DNA of 64,000 nt, taken from positions 62,001 through 126,000 of the forward strand of contig LNIY01000117.1 of assembly GCA_001449105.1 (NCBI GenBank). The letters run 5' to 3'. The DNA is from Caulobacter vibrioides. GTDB taxonomy: Bacteria > Pseudomonadota > Alphaproteobacteria > Caulobacterales > Caulobacteraceae. A program made the translations under genes and the position numbers. Below are positions 17,649 through 25,961 of this stretch, piece after piece; the first letter of the stretch is position 1; each line of letters begins with the position of its first letter. The notes beneath the pieces were generated by a model, which saw only the letters and a program-made list of their open reading frames with translations, did not search any database and was not told where the DNA came from.

Positions 17649-17809
17649 GCGAACTCCTTCACCTCCACCTTTGCCCTGTGCGCGCGTCGCGGGAAAGGCC
17701 GTGGACGGGCCGTTTTCCGGCGCTGCGATGAAGGGCCGTTCAGGTTGGGGCTGAAAGAAACGCCGCCGAACAGCGGAGGTTTCGCTTAAGGGCCGGGGTG
17801 AAAGCCGGA

Positions 17810-18379
17810 TCAGGCCGCCTTCTTGGCGTCCTTGTCCTTCTTGGCCTTCTTTTCCTTCTTCGGCTTGTCGGCCTTTTCGGCCTTGGGCTTCTTGGCCTTG
17901 GGCTCGGGACGCGGCGCGGTGAGGTCGACGGCGGCCATCTCGGCCAGCAGGTCGAGGAAGCCGTCGCGCTTGCCGGCCTTCAGCAGCGACAGGATGCGGG
18001 CGTCGGCGGCCGCCACGCGCGGCAGGCTCTCTTCCAGGATCAGGCGGCCGGCCTCGGTGAGGCGCACGGAGTTGGCGCGGGCGTCCTGTTCCGAACGCTG
18101 ACGTTCCAGGTGGCCCTTGGCGATCATCCGGGCGACCATGTCGGCCAGGGTCGAGCGGTCGATGCCGGTGGCCTTCACCAGGCCGGTCTGGGTGACGCCC
18201 TCGTGCTGGGCCACCGCGGCCAGGACCGCGAACTGGCGCTGGGTGATTCCGCCGGCGCCGGTCTCTTCCACATAGATGTCGAGGGCGGTCTGCAGCACCC
18301 GGTGCAGCAGGTGGCTGGGCGAGCGGTCCAGCACCCCGACCTCGCGCGCCGCGCTCTTGTCACTCTTGTGCTTGGCCAT
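17810..18379 (-). CDS. MarR-family transcription regulator with a lysine-rich C-terminal tail
   Basis: The 189-residue protein carries a MarR winged-helix domain at residues 20 to 145, with TQRQFAVLAAVAQHEGVTQTGLVKATGIDRSTLADMV in the DNA-recognition part and the wing SEQDARANSVRLTEAG. The last 37 residues are about half lysine with alanine, proline and glutamate (KAKKPKAEKADKPKKEKK). This tail is not part of the MarR fold and resembles histone-H1-like tails. MarR dimers usually repress adjacent genes and respond to small ligands, neither of which can be named here. The lysine codons are clearly in frame with the domain, so it is not a frameshift artefact. Confidence 0.88.
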   Translation of the reverse strand: MAKHKSDKSAAREVGVLDRSPSHLLHRVLQTALDIYVEETGAGGITQRQFAVLAAVAQHEGVTQTGLVKATGIDRSTLADMVARMIAKGHLERQRSEQDARANSVRLTEAGRLILEESLPRVAAADARILSLLKAGKRDGFLDLLAEMAAVDLTAPRPEPKAKKPKAEKADKPKKEKKAKKDKDAKKAA

Positions 18380-18463
18380 GTCGTCCGCCCCATTTCCGCT
18401 GACGGACGTCCAGCTAGCACGCCAACGCGTCGGTTTGACGACAGATGGTCCGTGGTCGGCGGA

Positions 18464-19072
18464 TCAGAAGCCGGCGTCGGGCGGCTCGGGGGTCTTCTGA
18501 TCGTCCGGCTTGGCCATATGCTTCATGATGAAGGGCGTCTGGGTCAGCGAGAAGACGATCGCCAGCGGCAGCAGGGCGATTCGGAACTTCACCCAGGTGG
18601 GCGTGTCCTGGGTCAGGCGGACGATCTCGTTGGCGATGGCCGCCAGGGCGAAATAGCCGCCATAGCGCAGGGTCAGGGTCCGCCAGGCGGCGTCCGACAT
18701 GTGCAGCGCCTCGCCCATCAGCGCCTTCAGCGGCGCGCGGCCCATGAATACGCCGCCGATCATGAAGGCGGCCAGGGCGCCGTTCACGACGGTGACCTTG
18801 ATCTTCACGAACACGTCGCTGTGGAAGACGAGGCCCAGCACGCCGAACACCAGCGCCATGACGCCCGAGAACAGCGGCAGCAGGGCCACCCGCCGCTCGA
18901 CGGCGTAGCCGACGACGAGGGCAAGGGCCGAGGCGGCGACCAGCACCCAGGTGGCGGTCTGGAAGTTCTTGGTGACGAAGTAGGTGACGGCGAAGGCGAT
19001 CGGCGCGCCGTAGTCGACGGCGGTGCGCACCCAGGCGGACTTCTTCTTGGCTTCGGACTTGGGTTCGGTCAC
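18464..19072 (-). CDS. yciB: Inner membrane-spanning protein YciB / septation protein A family
   Basis: The 202-residue protein has five or six hydrophobic helices and the family end TWVKFRIALLPLAIVFSLTQTPFIMKH. YciB (IspA/IspZ) affects septation and envelope integrity in enteric bacteria and Shigella. It starts at GTG 19070-19072, four bases downstream of the ftsY stop, so it is almost certainly cotranscribed with ftsY. This pairing of ftsY with a septation protein gene is common in alphaproteobacteria. Confidence 0.9.
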   Translation of the reverse strand: MTEPKSEAKKKSAWVRTAVDYGAPIAFAVTYFVTKNFQTATWVLVAASALALVVGYAVERRVALLPLFSGVMALVFGVLGLVFHSDVFVKIKVTVVNGALAAFMIGGVFMGRAPLKALMGEALHMSDAAWRTLTLRYGGYFALAAIANEIVRLTQDTPTWVKFRIALLPLAIVFSLTQTPFIMKHMAKPDDQKTPEPPDAGF

Positions 19073-19076
19073 GCGC

Positions 19077-20018
19077 TCAGTCCTCCAGCCCGACCAGCGA
19101 GCGCGAGAAGGCGCGCGCGTCGAACGGCTGCAGGTCGTCGACGCCCTCGCCGACGCCGATCAGCTTGATGGGGCTGTCCGAGGCGCGGGCGACGGGGATC
19201 AGCACGCCGCCGCGGGCGGTGCCGTCCAGCTTGGTCATGACGATGCCCGAAACGCCGACGCTGTTGCCGAACACCTTTTCCTGGGCCAGGGCGTTGCGGC
19301 CGACGGTGGCGTCGAGCACCAGGAGGGTCTCGTGCGGGTAGTCGGGGTCGACCTTCTTGACCACGCGGATGACCTTCAGGAGCTCGTCCATCAGGCCCTG
19401 CTTGTTCTGCAGGCGGCCGGCGGTGTCGATCAGCACGACGTCGTAGCCCTCGGCCTTGGCGCGCTCGACGGCCTCGAAGGCCAGGCCGGCGGCGTCGCTG
19501 CCGGTGGGCTTGGACATGAAGTCGGCGCCGGCCCGGTCGGCCCATACCTTCAGCTGCTCGACGGCGGCGGCGCGGAAGGTGTCGCCGGCGGCGATCAGGA
19601 CGCGGGCGCCCTTCTCGGTCAGGTCGGCGGCGATCTTGCCAAGCGTCGTGGTCTTGCCCGAGCCGTTGACGCCGATGAACAGCACGACATAGGGGCGCGG
19701 ACCGTCCAGCGGATCGAAGCGGCCCTCGCGGTCGGCCAGCTCGGCGGTGATCAGCTCGGCCAGGGCCTCCTTGACCTCCCGGTCGCTGGAGGCCTTGCCG
19801 AAGCGGGCCTTGCCGAAGGCGTCGGTGATGCGGGCGGCGATCTGCGGACCAAGGTCCGCCTCGATCAGCATCTCCTCCAGCGCGTCGAGCTGTTCCTGGT
19901 CCAGCGGCTTCTTGGTGAAGGCGCCGGTCACCTGCTCGGTCATCGCCTGGGACGACCGGGTGAGGCCGGCCGTGAGACGCTGGAACCAGCCTTGTTTCTG
20001 CGAGGAGTTTTCGCTCAT
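19077..20018 (-). CDS. ftsY: Signal recognition particle receptor FtsY
   Basis: FtsY docks ribosome-SRP complexes at the inner membrane and hydrolyses GTP with Ffh, which is also encoded in this window. The 313-residue protein has only a short N-terminal region before the NG domain, as is usual in alphaproteobacteria. It contains G1 GVNGSGKTTTLGK, the DTFRAAAVEQL insertion-box motif, DTAGR and TKLDGTARGG. It points towards Cori and is divergent from the TRIC-type channel gene. Confidence 0.97.
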   Translation of the reverse strand: MSENSSQKQGWFQRLTAGLTRSSQAMTEQVTGAFTKKPLDQEQLDALEEMLIEADLGPQIAARITDAFGKARFGKASSDREVKEALAELITAELADREGRFDPLDGPRPYVVLFIGVNGSGKTTTLGKIAADLTEKGARVLIAAGDTFRAAAVEQLKVWADRAGADFMSKPTGSDAAGLAFEAVERAKAEGYDVVLIDTAGRLQNKQGLMDELLKVIRVVKKVDPDYPHETLLVLDATVGRNALAQEKVFGNSVGVSGIVMTKLDGTARGGVLIPVARASDSPIKLIGVGEGVDDLQPFDARAFSRSLVGLED

Positions 20019-20132
20019 CCGCGCTCCTGTAGCGACCCGGCGGGAAAAGTGAAGACGAGATTTACGATTCGAGGTTAGCGCGGCGGCGGTGGAACGGTTG
20101 CGCTTGGGCTCCGACCATGGCGTTTAGAGAAC

Positions 20133-20762
20133 ATGGATCCCTTGGCCGCCGCCCTTTTCTGGCTCGACTACGCCGCCGCCGCCGTGTTCGGCGCGACCGG
20201 CGCGCTGGCGGCCGCGCGGCGAAAGCACGATATCGTCACCTTCGGTTTCTTCGCGGCGATCACCGGCGTGGGCGGCGGCACGCTGCGCGACCTCCTGATC
20301 GGCGCGCCGGTCTTCTGGATCCAGCGGCCGGGCTACATCCTGGCCTGCCTGGCCGCCGCCCTGGTGATCTGGCTGCTGGGCCAGCGCGGCTGGCGGTTCC
20401 GGGCTCTGCTGTGGCTCGACGCCCTGGGCATGGCCGCCTACGCCGTGGTCGGCACGGCCAAGGCCCTGAGCCTGGGCGTGCATCCCTTCACCTCGGTGAT
20501 CATGGGCGTGCTGACCACGGCCTTCGGCGGGGTGGTGCGCGACGTGCTGGCCGAGGAGCCGAACCTCCTGCTGCGCCGCGAGATCTACATCACCGCCGCC
20601 CTCCTGGGCGCGGCCGTGTTCGCGATCCTGCAATGGTGGCGCGTGCCGTTCTGGCCGGCCGGGATCGCGGGCTTCACGGCGGCCTTTTGCCTGCGGGCGG
20701 GGGCCATCAAGTTCGGCTGGAGCCTGCCGGGGTTCATGGGCGGGGAAGAGAAGAGCCAGTAG
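20133..20762 (+). CDS. Trimeric intracellular cation channel family (UPF0126) membrane protein
   Basis: The 209-residue protein has seven predicted hydrophobic segments and the internal duplication typical of bacterial TRIC/YicG proteins. The two repeat motifs are GVGGGTLRDLL near residue 50 and GGVVRDVL near residue 135. Prokaryotic TRIC proteins form potassium-permeable trimers; the physiological role in bacteria is unclear. The stop is directly followed by a family A repeat. Confidence 0.9.
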   Translation: MDPLAAALFWLDYAAAAVFGATGALAAARRKHDIVTFGFFAAITGVGGGTLRDLLIGAPVFWIQRPGYILACLAAALVIWLLGQRGWRFRALLWLDALGMAAYAVVGTAKALSLGVHPFTSVIMGVLTTAFGGVVRDVLAEEPNLLLRREIYITAALLGAAVFAILQWWRVPFWPAGIAGFTAAFCLRAGAIKFGWSLPGFMGGEEKSQ

Positions 20763-20905
20763 CTCCTCCCTCGCTTTAGCGGGGGAGGTGGCGCGGCGCT
20801 ATCAGCGCCGTGACGGAGGGGGCGAGTGACAGAGCGCCTCGCGTGCCGCCGCCCCCTCCACCGCTTCGCGGTCCCCCTCCCCCGTTTCACGGGGGAGGAA
20901 CTTGG
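20763..20905. repeat. Paired palindromic element, family A copy 2
   Basis: This element fills the space between the convergent TRIC and GFA genes. Arms include CCTCCCTCGCTTTAGCGGGGGAGG at the left and CCTCCCCCGTTTCACGGGGGAGG at the right, with GGCGCTATCAGCGCC and CCACCGCTTCGCGGT hairpins between them. It shares arm sequences with 4497-4668. Confidence 0.7.
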
Positions 20906-20907
20906 GA

Positions 20908-21342
20908 TCACATATCCCGATCAGGATGCTGCCGGCTGACGACGGGGCTCGCCGAGCCGCCCATCGGCGGGCGCACGGGCATGTCGGCCAGGTGCTCCAT
21001 CCAGGCCGGGCGGGCCTCGATCGCCAGCTGCACGACCGGCTCCACCGCCGACGGGTCGTCGAAGGCGAAGACGGCCAGGTCGATCTTTTCGGCGCTCCAT
21101 TCGAAGGTCAGCGGCGTGCCGCAGGCGGCGCAGAAGCCGCGGCGGATCGCGTCCGAGCTCTGGAAGGTCGCGCGTTCGCCGCGGGTCCAGGCCAGGTCGG
21201 CCTGGTTCACGGTCACCAAGGCCCCGAACGGACCGCCGAACGCCTTCTGGCACATGCGGCAATGGCAGATGGAGGCTCGGCCGGGCTCGCCCTCCACCCG
21301 GAACCGCACCGCGCCGCATTGGCAGCCGCCGCTCAAGCCCAT
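20908..21342 (-). CDS. GFA (Gfa/CENP-V) family zinc protein
   Basis: The 144-residue protein has the GFA fold cysteine set: CQCGAV at the start, CHCRMCQKAFG near residue 27 and CAACGTPL near residue 72. These bind two zinc ions. The family was named after glutathione-dependent formaldehyde-activating enzyme, but most members have no known substrate. The ATG at 21340-21342 follows GGAG. It is divergent from the nuclease-like gene. Confidence 0.9.
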   Translation of the reverse strand: MGLSGGCQCGAVRFRVEGEPGRASICHCRMCQKAFGGPFGALVTVNQADLAWTRGERATFQSSDAIRRGFCAACGTPLTFEWSAEKIDLAVFAFDDPSAVEPVVQLAIEARPAWMEHLADMPVRPPMGGSASPVVSRQHPDRDM

Positions 21343-21520
21343 GATCCCCTCCGCAGGCGCTCCACAGGCGCGGCGGCAACAGAGGCGAGATCGGAGATGA
21401 CAGCAAGGCCCGACGCGGTGTCCAACGAATGCAGTAATGCGTTCGAGTTAGTAAATCGTGAGAAAATACAACCGCTTCGATAGGGCGTACCGATTGCTCT
21501 CGCGCAAGGCGGAGGGCTCG

Positions 21521-21931
21521 ATGAAGGCGTGGCGACTGATCCTGGCGGCGGCGTTCCTGGCCGCGCCCGCCGTGGCGCTGGCCGATCCCTGCGAGGGCGC
21601 CCTGCCGGCCCCGGGCGCCCGCTTCGATGGTCCGGTGCGCTATGTCGGCGACGGCGACAGCCTGTGCGTGGGCAGGAGCAGCGATCCTTCGACCTGGATC
21701 GAGGTGCGGATTTCCGACTTCTACGCCCCGGAGCTGCATTCGGCCGGCGGCCGGGCGGCCAAGACCATGCTCGAGGACGTGGTCTGGCGGCAGTACCTGC
21801 AATGCCGGGCGATCAAGCACTCCTACGACCGCGTGGTGGCCCGCTGCACGATCGACGGCGCCTCGGTGGGCGACCTGCTGCGCGCGCGCGGCGGCGTCGA
21901 GGGCGGCAACGGCCGGGGCGGGCGGCGCTAG
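21521..21931 (+). CDS. Secreted SNase-like (thermonuclease fold) protein
   Basis: The 136-residue protein has a signal peptide (MKAWRLILAAAFLAAPAVALA) and a staphylococcal-nuclease-type OB fold: VRYVGDGDSLCVG, IEVRISDFYAPELHS and SYDRVVARCTIDG. The DGDS, arginine, PE and DR positions of the nuclease are recognisable. The GIDTPE block reads DFYAPE, so the calcium ligand aspartate and the following threonine are replaced by tyrosine and alanine. Two cysteine pairs suggest disulfides. It may be inactive or use another metal site. The ATG at 21521 has GGAGGG upstream and a signal peptide beginning there. The stop overlaps the convergent EEP gene in CTAG. Confidence 0.8.
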   Translation: MKAWRLILAAAFLAAPAVALADPCEGALPAPGARFDGPVRYVGDGDSLCVGRSSDPSTWIEVRISDFYAPELHSAGGRAAKTMLEDVVWRQYLQCRAIKHSYDRVVARCTIDGASVGDLLRARGGVEGGNGRGGRR

Positions 21932-22899
21932 GTCTTCGGCGTCAGCTGGAAGGTCACGCGATAGCCGTCGTGGTCCGACAGCACCGGCTCGTTGGCGCCG
22001 TCGAAGGTGGCTTCCACCCGAGTGGGCGTGACGTCGACCTTGTCGCCGTCGAGGAAGCCGATCAGGTCCTGGGTGTCGAGCCAGGGCGCGTCGCCGTCGT
22101 AGGATATCTGGGTGTCGCAGGCGCCTGGCAGGTTGTGGCACCAGCGGCTGACCACCTCGAACGGATAGTCGGCCATCACATAGTCGAAGCGGTCGGGCGC
22201 GTGCATGACGTTGAAGTCGCCGCCGACGATCAGCGGCGCGCCGGGCGTGCGGTCGGCGGCCATGAAGCGCTTGAACTCGTCGGCCTGCAGGTGGTGGGCC
22301 ATGCGGTTGCGCGACCGGGGCACGCGCGAGGCGCCCTTTGAATTGAGGTGGGTGTCGGCCACCTCGACCGGGGTCGGCAGGCCCGGCACGTTCAGGCTGA
22401 CCAGCATCACGCCCTTGTTGGCCAGGCAGTCCAGGCCCGCGCAGTAGCGATAGGCGTGGGACGTCACGTTCTCGATCGGATGGTTGCTCAGCACCCACAG
22501 GCCGCTGGAGCCCCACTTGCCCAGCCCCTCGCCCTTCCGGCGGTAGGCCACGCGGCGGTAGTCGGGCTTCTCGTCCTTGGCCCACAGGCTGGCGTCGCGC
22601 TGTTTGCGCTTGGGGCCGCGCGCCACATAGGGATAGCCCGAGCGGTCGATCAGCTCGCCGATCTCCTTGCGGAAACCCTCCTGGATCAGGACGACGTCGG
22701 GCTCGGTCCCGGCGGCGCGCATCTTGGCCAGCTCGTCGCCGATCTGCCGCAGGGCCTTGCCGCGACCCTTCTTCACTGGCCAGGGCAGGCCGGCGACGTT
22801 GTAGGTCATGACGCTGAAGCTGACCGGCGCGTCCTGCGCCCGCGCCGCCATCGGCGCCGCCAGAAGACCCGCCAGAACGATCGCGAACAGGCGCCTCAA
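21928..22899 (-). CDS. Secreted endonuclease/exonuclease/phosphatase-fold hydrolase
   Basis: The 323-residue protein has a signal peptide (MRRLFAIVLAGLLAAPMAARA) and an EEP domain: VMTYNVAGLPWP, the catalytic glutamate in DVVLIQEGF, VADTHLN, GGDFNVM and the terminal LSDHDGY. The family includes sphingomyelinases, phosphoinositide phosphatases and nucleases. The extracytoplasmic location favours a lipid phosphodiesterase or extracellular DNase, but I cannot choose. The start is TTG at 22897-22899, overlapping the mtaB stop as TTGA, so it closes the dapF operon. Confidence 0.85.
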   Translation of the reverse strand: MRRLFAIVLAGLLAAPMAARAQDAPVSFSVMTYNVAGLPWPVKKGRGKALRQIGDELAKMRAAGTEPDVVLIQEGFRKEIGELIDRSGYPYVARGPKRKQRDASLWAKDEKPDYRRVAYRRKGEGLGKWGSSGLWVLSNHPIENVTSHAYRYCAGLDCLANKGVMLVSLNVPGLPTPVEVADTHLNSKGASRVPRSRNRMAHHLQADEFKRFMAADRTPGAPLIVGGDFNVMHAPDRFDYVMADYPFEVVSRWCHNLPGACDTQISYDGDAPWLDTQDLIGFLDGDKVDVTPTRVEATFDGANEPVLSDHDGYRVTFQLTPKT

Positions 22900-24227
22900 G
22901 CGGCGCGCTCGGCGATGACGCGGGCTCCATCGTGGCCGGTGACCCGGAAGGTCACGATCTCGCCGGCCGGCGCCTCGCCGGTGAAGGCGATCTCGGTGAA
23001 GTCCTCCGCCCGGGCCAGGCCCTCGCGTTCGACAAGGCCCGCAAGGGTGCGGCCGACTTGCGATTGCAGGTGGCGTTCCAGGCCGCGCTGGCCGGCTTCG
23101 CGCAGGCGCCTGGCGCGGTCCTTGATCACCGGACCCTTCACCGGCGGCATCCGCGCGGCCGGCGTGCCGGGGCGGGCGCTGTAGGGGAAGACGTGCAGGA
23201 AAGCCAGGCCCGCCTCCTCCACGAGGCGGACGGTGTTTTCGAACGCCTCCTCGCTCTCGGTCGGGAAGCCGGCGATCAGGTCGGCGCCGAAGGCCACGTC
23301 CGGGCGCACGGCGCGCACGCTGGCCACCAGGTTCAGGGCGTCGGTGCGATTGTGCCGGCGCTTCATGCGCTTGAGGATCAGATCATCGCCGGCCTGCAAG
23401 GACAGGTGCAGGTACGGCATCAGCCGGGGCTCTTCGGCGAACAGCTTCAGCAGGTCCGGATCGATCTCGGCGGCGTCGATGGAGGACAGACGCAGGCGCG
23501 GCAGGTCGGGGGCCATGCGCAGGATGCGGCCCACCAGCTGGCCCAGGGTCGGCTCGCCGGGCAGGTCGGCGCCCCAGGAGGTGACGTCGACGCCGGTCAG
23601 CACCACCTCGCGATAGCCCTCGGCGGCCAGCTTGCGCACCTGCTCGACCACTTCGCCGGCTGGAGCCGAGCGCGAGTTCCCGCGGCCATAGGGGATGATG
23701 CAGAAGGTGCAGCGGTGATCGCAGCCGTTCTGGACCTCGACATAGGCCCGGGCGCGGTCCTTGAGGCCGTCGATCAGGTGACCGGCGGTCTCCTTGACCG
23801 ACATGATGTCGTTGACCCGCACGCGGGCCGTTGTCTCGGTCAGTGCGCCGGGCGCGGCCTTCTCGGCGTTGCCGAGCACCAGGTCGACTTCCGGCATGGC
23901 GGCGAAGGCGGCCGGATCGATCTGGGCGGCGCAGCCAGTGACGATGATCCGCGCGCCCGGACGCTCGCGGCGGGCCTTGCGGATCGCCTGGCGGGCCTGG
24001 CGCACGGCCTCGTTGGTCACCGCGCAGGTGTTGAACACCACGGCGTCCGAAAGACCATCCGCGGCGGCGCGGGCGCGCATGGCCTCGCTCTCGTAGGCGT
24101 TCAGGCGGCAGCCGAAGGTGACGACGTCGACGCCGTTGGCGCCGGGCATGATGGTGGCCGGACCGCCCTCCTCGCCCACTTCGGGCTGGGGCTTCGGCGT
24201 GGCCTTGATGACCGTGTAGACGCTCAT
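22896..24227 (-). CDS. mtaB: tRNA threonylcarbamoyladenosine methylthiotransferase MtaB
   Basis: MtaB is a radical SAM enzyme that converts t6A37 of tRNA to ms2t6A37. The 443-residue protein has an N-terminal UPF0004 domain with cysteines in FGCRLNAYES, FNTCAVTNEA and VTGCAAQ. The radical SAM motif is CDHRCTFC near residue 170, and a C-terminal TRAM-like region follows. The ATG at 24225-24227 overlaps the SDR stop as ATGA; a much longer open frame upstream is a shadow of the SDR gene. A dapF-mtaB-ftsY order is frequent in alphaproteobacteria, and here ftsY is separate. Confidence 0.95.
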   Translation of the reverse strand: MSVYTVIKATPKPQPEVGEEGGPATIMPGANGVDVVTFGCRLNAYESEAMRARAAADGLSDAVVFNTCAVTNEAVRQARQAIRKARRERPGARIIVTGCAAQIDPAAFAAMPEVDLVLGNAEKAAPGALTETTARVRVNDIMSVKETAGHLIDGLKDRARAYVEVQNGCDHRCTFCIIPYGRGNSRSAPAGEVVEQVRKLAAEGYREVVLTGVDVTSWGADLPGEPTLGQLVGRILRMAPDLPRLRLSSIDAAEIDPDLLKLFAEEPRLMPYLHLSLQAGDDLILKRMKRRHNRTDALNLVASVRAVRPDVAFGADLIAGFPTESEEAFENTVRLVEEAGLAFLHVFPYSARPGTPAARMPPVKGPVIKDRARRLREAGQRGLERHLQSQVGRTLAGLVEREGLARAEDFTEIAFTGEAPAGEIVTFRVTGHDGARVIAERAA

Positions 24228-25051
24228 GACGCGATGAACGCCGCGAAGGCGTCCTTCCAGTCGTCGTGCCAGCGCGACAGGGCCGGGCGGTTCTCGATGA
24301 CGTCGCCCATGGCCCAGGCCATGCGCTTTTCGTCCAGCGCGCGCGGCACGTCGTTGTCCGGGCACAGGATGTAGAAGTCGCCGGCGGCGATGCGGGCCAG
24401 CATGAAGTGGACGACCTGTTCGCTCGTCCAGGCCGCGTCGGGCTTGCCGCCCGGGCCGCGCTTGGTCATGCCGGTGAAGGTGTAGCCGGGGATCAGCAGG
24501 TGGGCGCTGACCTGGCAGTCGACGATCTCGCGCAGGGTGTGGGCGAGCCCTTCCGTCAGGGCCTTCACCGCCGACTTGGAGACGTTGTAGGCCGTGTCGC
24601 CCGGCGGCTGGGTGATGCCCTGCTTGGAGCCGGTGTTGATGATCAGGCCCGGACGGCCGCTCTCGGCCATCTCTTCGCCGAACACCTGGACGCCGTTGAT
24701 CACGCCCCACAGGTTGACGTCGAGAATGCGCTTCCAGGCGTCGTCGCCCGAGAAGGCGTCGCCGCCGCCGCCCACGCCGGCGTTGTTCATCAGGACGTCG
24801 ACGGCGCCGAAGCGTTCGACGGCCAGATCGCGCAAGGCCTCGACGGCGGCGCGGTCGGCCACGTCGGTCGGCACGGCCAGGGCGCCGATCGCCTCGGCTT
24901 CCTGCTTGAGCTTGCGGCCGGTGACGTCGGCCATGATCACGTTGAGGCCCAGCTCGACGAAGGCCTTGGCCGCGGCCAGGCCGATGCCGTCGGCCGCGCC
25001 GGTGACGACGGCCGTCTTGCCGGGCGCCAGGGCGGGGTGCAGCTCGCTCAT
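24224..25051 (-). CDS. Short-chain dehydrogenase/reductase
   Basis: The 275-residue Rossmann-fold oxidoreductase has the cofactor motif TGAADGIGLA (TGxxxGxG), the NNAG motif in VLMNNAGVGGGG, a serine in INTGSKQG and the catalytic YNVSK pair. The aspartate after the second strand (MADV) suggests NAD(H) preference. The ATG at 25049-25051 overlaps the dapF stop by ATGA, so it is embedded in the dapF-mtaB operon. Its substrate is unknown. Confidence 0.9.
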   Translation of the reverse strand: MSELHPALAPGKTAVVTGAADGIGLAAAKAFVELGLNVIMADVTGRKLKQEAEAIGALAVPTDVADRAAVEALRDLAVERFGAVDVLMNNAGVGGGGDAFSGDDAWKRILDVNLWGVINGVQVFGEEMAESGRPGLIINTGSKQGITQPPGDTAYNVSKSAVKALTEGLAHTLREIVDCQVSAHLLIPGYTFTGMTKRGPGGKPDAAWTSEQVVHFMLARIAAGDFYILCPDNDVPRALDEKRMAWAMGDVIENRPALSRWHDDWKDAFAAFIAS

Positions 25052-25902
25052 GCCGACACGGTCTCCGGCAGCTTGCCGGTGAATTCCAGGGCCACCGGGC
25101 CGGTCATGATCACGTGGCCGTCGGCCTCGCGCCATTCGATGACCAGCGGGCCGCTCTCGAACTCGACGGTGGCGGTGCGGTCGGTCAGGCCGCGACGCAC
25201 GGCGGCGACCTGGGCCGCGCAGGCGCCAGTGCCGCAGGCGGCGGTCAGGCCAGCGCCGCGTTCCCAGACCTTCAGCTTGATGTGGTCGCGCGAGACGACG
25301 TGGGCGAAGCCGACATTGACGCCTTCAGGGAACAGCGGGTGGTGCTCGACCAGGCTGCCGGTCTTCTCGGCGAACTCGTCGCTGACCGGAGCGTCGACGA
25401 AGAACACCACGTGCGGATTGCCCATCGAGACGCACACCGGGGTGTGCACCCACGGGGCGTCGATCGGACCGACCTGCAGCTCGACCCGGGCGGTGTCCAT
25501 CTCTTCGGCCAGCGGGATCTGGTTCCAGTCCAGGCGCGGGGGACCCATGTCGACCGTCACGCGCTTGTCGCCGGCCATCACGCCCGACAGGCGTCCGGCG
25601 CTGGTGTCGAAGGTCACCCCGTCCTTGCCGCCCGACTGCATCAGCAGCCAGGCCACGCAGCGCGTGCCGTTGCCGCAGGCGCCGGCCGGCTCGCCGTCGG
25701 CGTTCCAGAAGCGCACATAGGCCGAGGCGCCTTCCGCCTTCGGCGGATCGATGGCCACCACCTGGTCGCAGCCGATCCCGCCCTGGCCGCGTTTGGCGAT
25801 CGCGCGGATCTCCTCGGCGGACGGGTCGAAGGGCTGGGTGAGGGTCTCGATGACGACGAAGTCGTTGCCGAGCCCGTTCATCTTCAGGAAGGTGCGGCTC
25901 AT
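25048..25902 (-). CDS. dapF: Diaminopimelate epimerase
   Basis: DapF interconverts LL- and meso-diaminopimelate for lysine and peptidoglycan synthesis. The 284-residue protein has both catalytic cysteines, in ACGNGTRCVA and ACGTGACAA, and the start KMNGLGNDFVVIE. The ATG at 25900-25902 is chosen because homology begins there, although the frame is open further. It heads a leftward operon dapF, SDR, mtaB, EEP with four-base overlaps at each junction. Confidence 0.97.
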   Translation of the reverse strand: MSRTFLKMNGLGNDFVVIETLTQPFDPSAEEIRAIAKRGQGGIGCDQVVAIDPPKAEGASAYVRFWNADGEPAGACGNGTRCVAWLLMQSGGKDGVTFDTSAGRLSGVMAGDKRVTVDMGPPRLDWNQIPLAEEMDTARVELQVGPIDAPWVHTPVCVSMGNPHVVFFVDAPVSDEFAEKTGSLVEHHPLFPEGVNVGFAHVVSRDHIKLKVWERGAGLTAACGTGACAAQVAAVRRGLTDRTATVEFESGPLVIEWREADGHVIMTGPVALEFTGKLPETVSA

Positions 25903-25961
25903 GGCCGGGCTATATAGTCGAAAGCGATGCAAAATGCACCGCAGCGGGACGACGCAGTGAG

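Noticed and set aside
22896-24710. Extended start for mtaB upstream of 24227
   Set aside because: The added 160 residues are out-of-frame SDR sequence; homology starts at the ATG overlapping the SDR stop.
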